Positions 5,114-11,313 of a DNA stretch of 11,313 nt are shown in pieces. Location of the stretch: positions 1 through 11,313 of the forward strand of contig PSRN01000004.1 of NCBI GenBank assembly GCA_003176075.1. The letters run 5' to 3'. This DNA comes from Bdellovibrio sp. Lineage in GTDB: Bacteria; Bdellovibrionota; Bdellovibrionia; Bdellovibrionales; Bdellovibrionaceae. The notes beneath the pieces were generated by a model. That model was not told the origin of the DNA, made no database searches, and saw nothing but the letters and a program-made list of their open reading frames with translations. Numbering within the stretch: the first letter of the stretch is position 1; every line of letters begins with the position of its first letter. The position numbers were made by a program, and so were the translations under genes.

Positions 5114-6654
5114 GAAAAACGAACCTGCGAGAGCTGAAGCAAGATCTGACCCCGGAAATCCTGCAGGACACGATCAGCGAATTTTCAGGTATTGGAACCG
5201 ATTCCCGCGTCGACTTGCGGGGCCAGCTCTTCTGGGCTTTGCGGGGAGAGAGGTTCGACGCCCACGATTTTTTGCCTCAGGCGGTGGAGAAGGGAGCCAC
5301 AGGCTTAGTGGTCGAACGATTGCCTCCCAACTGGCAGATTTGGGCGAGAAACGTGACTGTGATCAAAGTCCCCAACACTCTCAAAGCCCTGCAAGATTTT
5401 GCCCGCGACGTCCGCCGGCGCTCAGGGAGTCAGGTCATCGGCATCACCGGTTCCAATGGCAAGACCTCCACCAAAGAATTCACCACGACGCTTTTGCGGC
5501 GCCATTTTAAGACGCACTCGAACCCCGGCAGTTTCAATAATCATTTTGGGGTGCCCATGAATCTTCTTTCGGCGCCGCCAGACGCCCAATTCATCATTGC
5601 CGAGTTGGGAATGAATCACGCCGGCGAAATTGAAGATTTGTGCGCCATTTGTGAGCCGGACATTGTCCTTTGCACCATGGTGGGGACAGCCCACATTGAA
5701 TTTTTGGGGAGCGAAGACAAAGTGGCTCGCGCCAAGGAAGAAATTTACCGGTTCAGTCGCCCGGAAGCCTGCCGGATTTTCAATCTGGACAACCGATGGA
5801 CTCAGACCATGTGGGAGCGGGCGGAAGTGGATTACCCCAGGGCCCGGGCGATCTTGACATTTACCAATCAGGTCGAGCGGCGCGAGGCCGACGTGTTTCT
5901 GAGAGTCATTGACAAAAGCCTGCGCGGGTTGCGGGTTTCAGGCCGAATCGGCGGTATCGGCGGAGAAACGCTGGTACCGCTGATCGGTGGCCATCAACTT
6001 GTCAACTTGGCGGCCGCGGCCAGTTTGGCGTTTGGCGCGGGGCTTGATCCGCGCGACATCTGGCAGGATCTCGGCGAATGCCGCGGGTCCTGGGGACGCA
6101 TGCAGTTCCTGGAGACAGCTCGCGAAGCAAGGGTTTTATTTGACGGTTACAACGCCAACCGCGAGAGCATGGAAGCGCTTTTTGCAAGTCTCGAAGATCT
6201 CCCGCAAGCCACATCTGGTGGCGCCGCCCAAGTCGGTGCCGTCGGCACCTCCGCAGTCGCCGCCCCCGCTACGGGCAAGGTTTATGCCGTGCTGGCCGAA
6301 ATGCGCGAGCTTGGCGACTCTGCTCCGGCGGAGCACGAACGTCTCGGCGCGCTCGCCGCCCGCTCGGCCCCCTTGCAGTATGTGTGGTTCTTCGGCCCCC
6401 ATGCGGCCGATTTTGAGCGGGGATTTCGCTCCGTAAAGAATAAAAAAACATTAGTGATTTCAGATGATTATAAAGATTCACTTGCGTCCCAAATAGCCTC
6501 TATGCTAAATCCTGGAGATCTCGTCATCGTCAAAGGATCCCGCGGCATGAAGACGGAGCGCTTTGTGGAGTTGTGCGAACCTCTTCACTTCACACCCGTG
6601 GCGGCTTTGCCGCCCACGCCCGATGAAGTGAAGCTTCTGCTAAGGAGATCGTAG
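5110..6654 (+). CDS. murF: UDP-MurNAc-tripeptide--D-Ala-D-Ala ligase
   Basis: Cytoplasmic ligase that adds D-Ala-D-Ala to complete UDP-MurNAc-pentapeptide. 514 residues, against about 450-460 in typical members. Visible: GTDSRVDLRGQLFWALRG in the N-terminal domain, P-loop GITGSNGKTSTKE (111-123), FNNHFGVPMNLL, ELGMNHAGEIE (165-175), central-domain GGHQLVNLAAAASLAFGAG, DGYNANRESM (345-354), AEMRELG and KGSRGMKTERFVE. Translation is coupled to murE through the ATGA overlap. Two oddities: about 20 non-family residues between the NANRESM helix and VYAVLAEMRELG (about 367-389), encoded partly by the 27-bp palindromic element, and a nested inverted repeat in the last ~70 nt of the gene. Bases about 6432-6512 are also clearly AT-richer than their surroundings, although the protein motifs continue normally. 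Confidence 0.96.
   Translation: MRKTNLRELKQDLTPEILQDTISEFSGIGTDSRVDLRGQLFWALRGERFDAHDFLPQAVEKGATGLVVERLPPNWQIWARNVTVIKVPNTLKALQDFARDVRRRSGSQVIGITGSNGKTSTKEFTTTLLRRHFKTHSNPGSFNNHFGVPMNLLSAPPDAQFIIAELGMNHAGEIEDLCAICEPDIVLCTMVGTAHIEFLGSEDKVARAKEEIYRFSRPEACRIFNLDNRWTQTMWERAEVDYPRARAILTFTNQVERREADVFLRVIDKSLRGLRVSGRIGGIGGETLVPLIGGHQLVNLAAAASLAFGAGLDPRDIWQDLGECRGSWGRMQFLETAREARVLFDGYNANRESMEALFASLEDLPQATSGGAAQVGAVGTSAVAAPATGKVYAVLAEMRELGDSAPAEHERLGALAARSAPLQYVWFFGPHAADFERGFRSVKNKKTLVISDDYKDSLASQIASMLNPGDLVIVKGSRGMKTERFVELCEPLHFTPVAALPPTPDEVKLLLRRS
6228..6254 (+). repeat. Palindromic element copy 4, inside murF
   Basis: 27-bp copy with one loop mismatch (GTC for TTC). It is read as QVGAVGTSA within a low-complexity Ala/Gly/Pro segment between two conserved elements of the MurF C-terminal domain. 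Confidence 0.85.
6583..6633 (+). repeat. Nested inverted repeat at the murF 3' end
   Basis: Outer perfect 10-bp arms CTTCACTTCA (6583-6592) and TGAAGTGAAG (6624-6633) enclose an inner hairpin GGCGGC-TTT-GCCGCC (6600-6614) that extends to GTG/CAC past a bulged C. It encodes the C-terminal residues around LHFTPVAALPPTPDEVKL. It ends 21 nt before the murF stop and about 75 nt before mraY, with no T-tract, so it is not an ordinary terminator. Confidence 0.7.
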
Positions 6655-6708
6655 CCCGGTAACGTGGGCGGTTGCGTGTAAAACTCTGTGAAAAGGAAAT
6701 GATACCTC
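6655..6708 (+). other. murF-mraY gap with ribosome site
   Basis: 54-bp gap, the longest between murE and murD. AAAAGGAAA lies about 12-20 nt before the mraY ATG and can serve as its ribosome-binding site. No promoter recognised. Confidence 0.5.
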
Positions 6709-7785
6709 ATGTTTTATCAACTGCTCTACTCGATGACCGATCAAGTCTCGGCCTTCAATATTTTCCATTACATCACGGTGCGGACTTTTATTTCCTTCTT
6801 CACATCGTTCTTGTTGGCTTGGATTTGGGGGCCCTATTTCATCAAACGCCTGATGGACAATCAAATGGGGCAAACGATCCGGGTGGACGGTCCGCAGTCC
6901 CATCACAAGAAAGCCGGCACTCCGACAATGGGCGGCGGGTTGATCCTTCTCAGCACGCTGGTGCCTTGCCTGCTCTGGGTCGACATTTTCAATCCCTTGG
7001 TTTGGGCGGTGTTGGTGGTGACTTGGGGTTTCGGCTCCATCGGTTATCTTGATGATTGGTTGAAAGTGTCGAAGCGAAATTCGCGGGGCCTGTCAGGCAA
7101 GGTTCGTCTGTTGGCTGAGTTTCTCATCTCGGGCGTGACGATTTTTGTGCTCACCAGGTATTTCGGACTTTCCACGGAAGTTCATATCCCGTTCTTCAAG
7201 CACTTCATGATCGATTTGGGTTGGGGATATGCGATTTTTGGATCTCTGGTCGTGGTTGGAACCGCCAACGCCGTGAACCTGACCGATGGTCTGGATGGTT
7301 TGGCGATTGTGCCGGTCGTGATTTCGGCCTCCACCTTGGGGCTCTTTGCCTATCTGGCGGGTCATTCCTCAATTTCAACCTATCTCACCATTCCGCACGT
7401 CTCGGGAGCGGGGGAATTGTCGCCCGTCGCGGCCGCGGTTGTCGCCGCCGGCTTGGGGTTTCTGTGGTTTAATTCTTACCCCGCGCAAGTGTTCATGGGG
7501 GATGTGGGAAGCTTAAGTTTGGGAGGCTTTTTGGGAATTATGGCGGTTTTGACCCGCAATGAACTGCTGATGATGATTTTGGGCGGTGTTTTTGTGGTCG
7601 AGGCGCTGTCGGTGATCACGCAGGTCGTGTCGTTCAAGTTGACCGGCAAGCGGGTTTTTCGAATGGCGCCGCTTCATCATCATTTTGAACTGAAGGGGCT
7701 GACTGAAAACAAGATTATCGTTCGATTCTGGATTCTATCTATTTTGTTGGCGGTGCTCAGCTTGAGCACTTTGAAATTGAGGTAA
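6709..7785 (+). CDS. mraY: Phospho-MurNAc-pentapeptide transferase (lipid I synthase)
   Basis: Integral inner-membrane enzyme that transfers phospho-MurNAc-pentapeptide from UDP to undecaprenyl phosphate, making lipid I. 358 residues, the normal family length (~360), with about ten hydrophobic segments. Diagnostic motifs: GPQSHHKKAGTPTMGG (61-76), DDWLK with the adjacent Asp pair at 115-116, NLTDGLDGL (190-198), FMGDVGSLSLGG containing the catalytic-site Asp265, and PLHHHFELKG (321-330). All key residues are present. It lies downstream of murF and only 4 nt before murD. Confidence 0.98.
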   Translation: MFYQLLYSMTDQVSAFNIFHYITVRTFISFFTSFLLAWIWGPYFIKRLMDNQMGQTIRVDGPQSHHKKAGTPTMGGGLILLSTLVPCLLWVDIFNPLVWAVLVVTWGFGSIGYLDDWLKVSKRNSRGLSGKVRLLAEFLISGVTIFVLTRYFGLSTEVHIPFFKHFMIDLGWGYAIFGSLVVVGTANAVNLTDGLDGLAIVPVVISASTLGLFAYLAGHSSISTYLTIPHVSGAGELSPVAAAVVAAGLGFLWFNSYPAQVFMGDVGSLSLGGFLGIMAVLTRNELLMMILGGVFVVEALSVITQVVSFKLTGKRVFRMAPLHHHFELKGLTENKIIVRFWILSILLAVLSLSTLKLR

Positions 7786-7789
7786 ACAT

Positions 7790-9178
7790 ATGTTGCAAGA
7801 TCCCAGTGAACTCAAAGACAAACGAATCCTTGTGGTAGGTCTTGGAAAGACGGGTGTTTCACTCGCCCACTTCCTGACCACCCACGGGGCGCAGGTCACG
7901 ATCACCGACCACAAGTCGCGGCCGGAACTCGCTTCGCAGTTGGAATTGCTCGGAGACTTGCCGATCAAATACGACCTTGGAGGCCACAGTCCCAAGACAT
8001 TCTTGGCGCAAGACTTGGTCATATTGAGTCCGGGCGTCCCGTCGACGCTTAAAATTTTTGAATACGCCAGATCGCAGGGAATCAAGATCACCGGCGAATT
8101 CGAATTTGCCTCGCAATTTGTGAAGGAACCGGTAATCGCGGTGACCGGCACGAACGGAAAAACGACAACGACACGCTTGATTCAGGCCATGCTCAATGAA
8201 TCCGGCGTCAAGACCTGGGCTGGCGGGGCCCTGGGTCCGCCGCTCATTGATTATCTGCGCGGGACAGAAAGAGCGGATGTGGTCATTGTTGAGGTTTCAA
8301 GTTTCATGCTCGAAACCTGCGAGACCTTTAACCCGGTCAATATTTTGTTTATGAACCTGGCGGAAAATCACCTCGATCGATACCGTTCGATGGAGGACTA
8401 CGTGAACGCCAAGCGGAAGGTGTTTCGCAACGTCAATCTCGGCACCACCTCGATTCTGAATGCCGACGACAACGCGGTGGTGGAGCTGGCCCGTGATCCG
8501 GCCGTCCAGCGCGGCAAGATTTTTTACTTTTCGCGCAAGCAAGCTTTGGAACCGCAAATCATGAACATCGGCGGCGCGGTCAATATTGGCAACAAGATCG
8601 TGGTGCGCACGGGTCCGGAAAAGGAATATTACGACATTTCCAATATCAAGCTGCGGGGCAGGCATTCGGTTGAAAATATTATGGCGGCTATTTTGGCCGC
8701 GCGGGAGCATGGTGCCAAACACCCTGCGATCCAAAAAGTTATTGAAAACTTTCGCGCCCTCTCACACCGCTTGGATTACGTCCGCAAGGTCGGCGGCGTT
8801 CTGTTTTACAACGATTCAAAAGCCACCAACGTTCACGCCGTCCTCAGGGCCTTGGACTCCTTTGACGAAAATGTGATTTTGATCGCGGGAGGGAAAGAAA
8901 CTAACATCAGTTTTGAGGCCCTTCGTCCAGTCATCAAGCGGAAGGTCAAGACTTTGATATTGGTCGGCGAAGCCAAAGAGAGGATCAACCGTGATTTGGG
9001 CGATTTCAGTGAGACTTTTCTGATCGGGACTTTCGAAGAGGCGGTCCTGATTGCTTACCAAAAGTCGAGGATTGGCGACATTGTTCTGCTTTCGCCGGGC
9101 TGCCCCAGTTTCGATATGTTTGACAGCTATGAAGAGCGAGGGGACTATTTTAGAGAGATCGTGAAAAAGTTCTCCTGA
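7790..9178 (+). CDS. murD: UDP-MurNAc-L-alanine--D-glutamate ligase
   Basis: Cytoplasmic ligase that adds D-Glu to UDP-MurNAc-L-Ala. 462 residues, close to the family norm. The Rossmann-like N-terminus ILVVGLGKTGVS binds the uracil nucleotide. The P-loop is VTGTNGKTTTT (118-128). EVSSFMLE, NLAENHLDRY and YVNAKRKVF (with K208 at the carbamylated-Lys position) mark the central domain. NDSKATN and LLSPGCPSFDMFDSYEERG mark the C-terminal domain. Start ATG 7790 has GAGGT 6 nt upstream (7779-7783) and follows the mraY stop by 4 nt. No copy of the palindromic element inside; one lies 24 nt after its stop. Confidence 0.97.
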   Translation: MLQDPSELKDKRILVVGLGKTGVSLAHFLTTHGAQVTITDHKSRPELASQLELLGDLPIKYDLGGHSPKTFLAQDLVILSPGVPSTLKIFEYARSQGIKITGEFEFASQFVKEPVIAVTGTNGKTTTTRLIQAMLNESGVKTWAGGALGPPLIDYLRGTERADVVIVEVSSFMLETCETFNPVNILFMNLAENHLDRYRSMEDYVNAKRKVFRNVNLGTTSILNADDNAVVELARDPAVQRGKIFYFSRKQALEPQIMNIGGAVNIGNKIVVRTGPEKEYYDISNIKLRGRHSVENIMAAILAAREHGAKHPAIQKVIENFRALSHRLDYVRKVGGVLFYNDSKATNVHAVLRALDSFDENVILIAGGKETNISFEALRPVIKRKVKTLILVGEAKERINRDLGDFSETFLIGTFEEAVLIAYQKSRIGDIVLLSPGCPSFDMFDSYEERGDYFREIVKKFS

Positions 9179-9201
9179 CTTTCACTGCGTGGGCGGCTGA
9201 G

Positions 9202-9228
9202 CCAAGTCGGTGCCTTCGGCACCTCCGC
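9202..9228 (+). repeat. Palindromic element copy 5, intergenic
   Basis: Perfect 27-bp copy in the 99-bp gap between murD and the lipoprotein gene, the only one outside a coding region. Core GGTGCCTTCGGCACC can form a 6-bp stem with a 3-nt loop. No T-tract follows, so it does not look like an intrinsic terminator. Confidence 0.85.
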
Positions 9229-9265
9229 AGAAGCCGCACACGAGTGAGTGGAGAACGGAAGTTTC

Positions 9266-9272
9266 AAGGAGG
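9266..9272 (+). promoter_or_regulatory. Strong Shine-Dalgarno for the lipoprotein gene
   Basis: AAGGAGG with 5 nt to ATG 9278. It decides the start over the upstream in-frame GTG at 9248. It is the best ribosome site in the window. Confidence 0.85.
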
Positions 9273-9277
9273 AAACA

Positions 9278-9949
9278 ATGACCGCGCTCCAGGCTGTGGT
9301 TCGAGGGCTCGCATGTCTGTCTGTTTTGGCTGGTTTGTCATTTTTGACGAGTGGGTGCTCTTCAGGGGCGGCCAAACGGCGGGAGGCCCGCGACAAAGCC
9401 GTTCAGACGTCAAAACTCTATTGTGATTTCGTCAATGGCGAAAACAATTCCGACATTGAAATCGCCTTGAATCTTGCCATGGCCCAGAAGTGTGATCACG
9501 AAATGCCCCATTCGATCAGCAGCTACAAGTCGCCTTCGGATGTTCAAGGCGTTCTCTTTTGCTGTAGCATCCCGACCGAGAAGAAGCCGGTCGCCGAAGC
9601 CAAGTCAGATCCAATGGATGGCAGTGCCACCTTCACTGGCGACAACAAGGACAATAAAGATAATAAAGATAATAAAGATAACAGGGATAACAAAGATAAG
9701 AAGGATATGAAGCCGATGGATTCAATCAATCCGCCGGGGATGACCAAGCCCCCCGGGTCACCGGGCCCGGGCGTGCCAACCAACCTCGGTGCGCCAACGA
9801 ACCCCGCTCCTGACACGGCTCAACCCACCGCTCAACCTCAACAGGCGCCGAAACCTTCTGGCGACAACCGCAAGCCAGACAGCGTGCGGCCGACCCCCAA
9901 GAATCGTCCGGCGGCTCGCCCGCCGGCGAATCAAGATCTCGATCTTTGA
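9278..9949 (+). CDS. Putative lipoprotein with DNK repeats and Pro-rich tail
   Basis: A 223-residue protein of unknown function, encoded between murD and ftsW. It begins with a signal peptide (VVRGLACLSVLAGLSFLTSG) and Cys27 in a lipobox-like TSGC followed by SSGAAKRREARDK, so a lipid-anchored envelope protein is likely; Thr rather than Leu at -3 is non-ideal. A short folded part follows, with cysteines in LYCDFVNG, QKCDHEM and LFCCSIP. Next comes a hydrophilic tract of DNK/DNR units, then a Pro/Gly/Gln/Ala-rich, probably disordered tail to the C-terminus. The end TGA overlaps the ftsW ATG by one base (TGATG), implying translational coupling and co-expression with cell-wall synthesis. I do not recognise a family. 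A structural or accessory role at the septum or envelope is only suggested by position. Confidence 0.8.
   Translation: MTALQAVVRGLACLSVLAGLSFLTSGCSSGAAKRREARDKAVQTSKLYCDFVNGENNSDIEIALNLAMAQKCDHEMPHSISSYKSPSDVQGVLFCCSIPTEKKPVAEAKSDPMDGSATFTGDNKDNKDNKDNKDNRDNKDKKDMKPMDSINPPGMTKPPGSPGPGVPTNLGAPTNPAPDTAQPTAQPQQAPKPSGDNRKPDSVRPTPKNRPAARPPANQDLDL
9641..9694 (+). repeat. 9-bp tandem coding repeat (DNK units)
   Basis: Six consecutive 9-nt units near GATAATAAA encode D-N-K/R, followed by DKK and DMK. The units are nearly identical at the DNA level (GATAATAAA occurs twice exactly), so copy number could vary without changing frame. Confidence 0.85.
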
Positions 9950-11037
9950 TGCAAAAGACCCTCTCCAGTCCCATTTTCCTGAGTGTCCTGGCCTTGATGG
10001 GGCTGGGGCTCGTTCAGGTCTATTCGTCCTCTTATATCTACGCGATTGAAGGCTTCGGCAACGGGCTTTTCTTCTTTCAGAAGCAGGTCTTTTTCACGCT
10101 GGCTTCGATCCTGGTGTTGCTGCTGGCGAGTCAAATTCCTTACCACCATCTTCGTTCATGGTTTTGGGCGGTTTGGATTTTCGCGGGATTCAGTTTGCTG
10201 CTGACTTTTATTCCGGGTTTGGGCGTACGGGTGGGTGGAGCGGTTCGTTGGTTGAGACTTCCCATGGGTTTTCGTCTTGAACCTTCGGAGCTGCTCAAAG
10301 TTTCCCTGAGTCTCTTTGTGGCTGGACTGACAATCCGTTCTGAAACGCCCATGGGGAAAGTTCCGCTGGGAGTTCTCTTGTTGCTTCTGGTTCTGCCGTT
10401 GGTGTTGCTCCTGCAGCAGCCCGATTTCGGCGCCTTTGTGATTTTGTCGGCCGTGATTCTAATCTACCTGTTTGTTTATGGACTCCGGTGGCGTTACATT
10501 GTCGCGACTGTCGCATTGACCCTGCCGGCATTTTACTTTTTGGTGATGAACGTGCCCTATCGCCGCGCGCGCGTGCTGGCTTTTCTGGACCCCTGGTCGG
10601 ACCCGGAACAAAAAGGCTTTCAAGTCATTCAATCGTTGATCAGCTTTTCGTCGGGAGGGTTTTGGGGGGTCGGTCTCGGCCAAGGCCAGGGAAAGTTATT
10701 TTTCCTGCCGGAGGCCCATACCGATTTCACTTTGGCGGTGTTTGGCGAAGAGACGGGCTTTCTTGGATTTGTGTGCTTGATGGGTCTCTACGGTTTTCTC
10801 ATGTTTAAAGGACTGCAGCTTTCAACCCGCGCGCGCGATCCCTTCGCCCGCAGTTTGGCGTTGGGTTTGACCGCGACCTTCGGGCTCAATGTCGTGGTCA
10901 ATGTCGGTGTCGCGCTTGGAATTGTGCCTCCAAAAGGATTGACCTTGCCTTTTTTAAGTTATGGGGGCAGTAGCCTAATGGCGATGGCAGCGCTGTTTGG
11001 TTTACTGATGAATATCGATAACAATCAACGAACTTAA
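9949..11037 (+). CDS. ftsW: SEDS-family septal peptidoglycan glycosyltransferase
   Basis: Polytopic inner-membrane protein of the FtsW/RodA/SpoVE family that polymerises lipid II into glycan strands with a partner class B penicillin-binding protein. 362 residues from ATG 9949. Visible: GGAVRWLRL and FRLEPSELLKVSL (about 97-120), QQPDFGAFV, PYRRARVLAFLDPWSDPEQKG followed by FQVIQSLISFSSGGFWGVGL, and EAHTDFTLAVFGEE with the Asp259 corresponding to the catalytic Asp of SEDS enzymes. NVGVALGIVPPKGLTLPFLS then YGGSS closes the signature. RodA is the main alternative; placement between murD and murG favours FtsW. The start is ATG 9949 rather than TTG 9946, because it overlaps the preceding TGA. Confidence 0.95.
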   Translation: MQKTLSSPIFLSVLALMGLGLVQVYSSSYIYAIEGFGNGLFFFQKQVFFTLASILVLLLASQIPYHHLRSWFWAVWIFAGFSLLLTFIPGLGVRVGGAVRWLRLPMGFRLEPSELLKVSLSLFVAGLTIRSETPMGKVPLGVLLLLLVLPLVLLLQQPDFGAFVILSAVILIYLFVYGLRWRYIVATVALTLPAFYFLVMNVPYRRARVLAFLDPWSDPEQKGFQVIQSLISFSSGGFWGVGLGQGQGKLFFLPEAHTDFTLAVFGEETGFLGFVCLMGLYGFLMFKGLQLSTRARDPFARSLALGLTATFGLNVVVNVGVALGIVPPKGLTLPFLSYGGSSLMAMAALFGLLMNIDNNQRT

Positions 11038-11042
11038 CGAAT

Positions 11043-11313
11043 ATGAGGAATCGCAGCTATTTCATCGCGGGGGGCGGAACGGGGGGGCATGTTTTTCCGG
11101 CGCTCGCCGTGGCCAAGGCCCTGCAAGAACTCGATCCGCAGACGGAAATTTTCTTTGTCGGCACACCCACCGGACTGGAAAATAAAATTGTTCCGCAGGC
11201 TGGCTTTCGTCTTTTTTTGCTGCCCGTTGGAAAACTGAACTTCAAAGGCCGCTGGTTGGAGAAAATGACAACGCTGGCGCGCCTGCCGTGGGCTTTATTT
11301 CTTTCGGCCAGGC
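11043..11313 (+). CDS. murG: UDP-GlcNAc:lipid I GlcNAc transferase, N-terminal part (3' end outside window)
   Basis: Membrane-associated glycosyltransferase converting lipid I to lipid II. The first 90 residues are visible, beginning MRNRSYFIAGGGTGGHVFPA with the Gly-rich lipid-I binding motif GGGTGGHVFPALAVA (10-24), then EIFFVGTPTGLENKIVP and AGFRLFLLPVGKL, both normal MurG features. It starts 5 nt after ftsW. No strong Shine-Dalgarno is visible, so it may depend on coupling to ftsW translation. Confidence 0.95.
   Translation, partial: MRNRSYFIAGGGTGGHVFPALAVAKALQELDPQTEIFFVGTPTGLENKIVPQAGFRLFLLPVGKLNFKGRWLEKMTTLARLPWALFLSAR

Noticed and set aside
6321..6335. Palindrome TGCTCCG-G-CGGAGCA in murF as another inserted element
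   Set aside because: The encoded residues (DSAPAEHE) fit the normal length of MurF at the ELG...H segment, so there is no insertion. Probably a codon-use coincidence.
1..9228. The repeated 27-bp sequences as a CRISPR array
   Set aside because: Copies are kilobases apart, in both orientations and mostly inside conserved genes, with no regular spacers.
9202..9228. Intergenic palindromic element as a murD terminator
   Set aside because: The stem is only 6 bp and is followed by TCCGCAG, not a T-tract. The same sequence lies inside genes elsewhere, and downstream genes appear co-transcribed.
9248..9277. Lipoprotein start at GTG 9248
   Set aside because: ATG 9278 has AAGGAGG at ideal distance and begins a proper signal peptide. 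The upstream extension would be charged.

Overview
The window looks like a chromosome segment of a Gram-negative bacterium. It encodes an outer-membrane beta-barrel protein ending in Phe, a lipoprotein with a lipobox-like site, and a MurE carrying the DNPR motif typical of meso-diaminopimelate-adding enzymes. I cannot place it to species. Gene content and style would fit a Bdellovibrio-like or other delta-type lineage, but that is a weak inference.

Layout: (1) 1-1575, plus strand: the 3' part of tpiA (triosephosphate isomerase), overlapped by a FadL/OmpP1-like outer-membrane protein gene. (2) 1576-2694: a sparse region with a small unrecognised plus-strand ORF, a terminator-like hairpin, and a convergent minus-strand gene for a small single-pass membrane protein with 15-bp coding repeats. 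(3) 2695-3435, minus strand: a YpfH/phospholipase-type carboxylesterase, divergent from (4) 3509-11313, plus strand: a tightly packed peptidoglycan-synthesis run murE-murF-mraY-murD-(lipoprotein)-ftsW-murG(partial). MurE and MurF finish the UDP-MurNAc-pentapeptide, with MurD acting earlier on the same chain. MraY and MurG make lipid I and lipid II, and FtsW is the septal SEDS glycan polymerase. The genes overlap or lie a few bases apart, so one operon is likely. The usual head of a dcw cluster (mraZ, mraW, ftsL, ftsI) is absent immediately upstream of murE.

The most striking signal is a dispersed 27-bp palindromic element with core GGTGCC-TTC-GGCACC. There are five full copies and one partial tandem copy in 11.3 kb, and four of the five full copies lie inside conserved protein genes (tpiA, esterase, murE, murF). 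It is in-frame in each, is read on both DNA strands and in three different reading frames, and has no stop codon in any of its six frames. The fifth copy is in the murD-lipoprotein gap. At the protein level the copies fall at loops or termini where family members normally have nothing, so this looks like a gene-invading palindromic element analogous to Rickettsia palindromic elements. MurE contains another, unrelated palindrome-rich in-frame insert, and the 3' end of murF has a nested inverted repeat, so more than one such family may be active.
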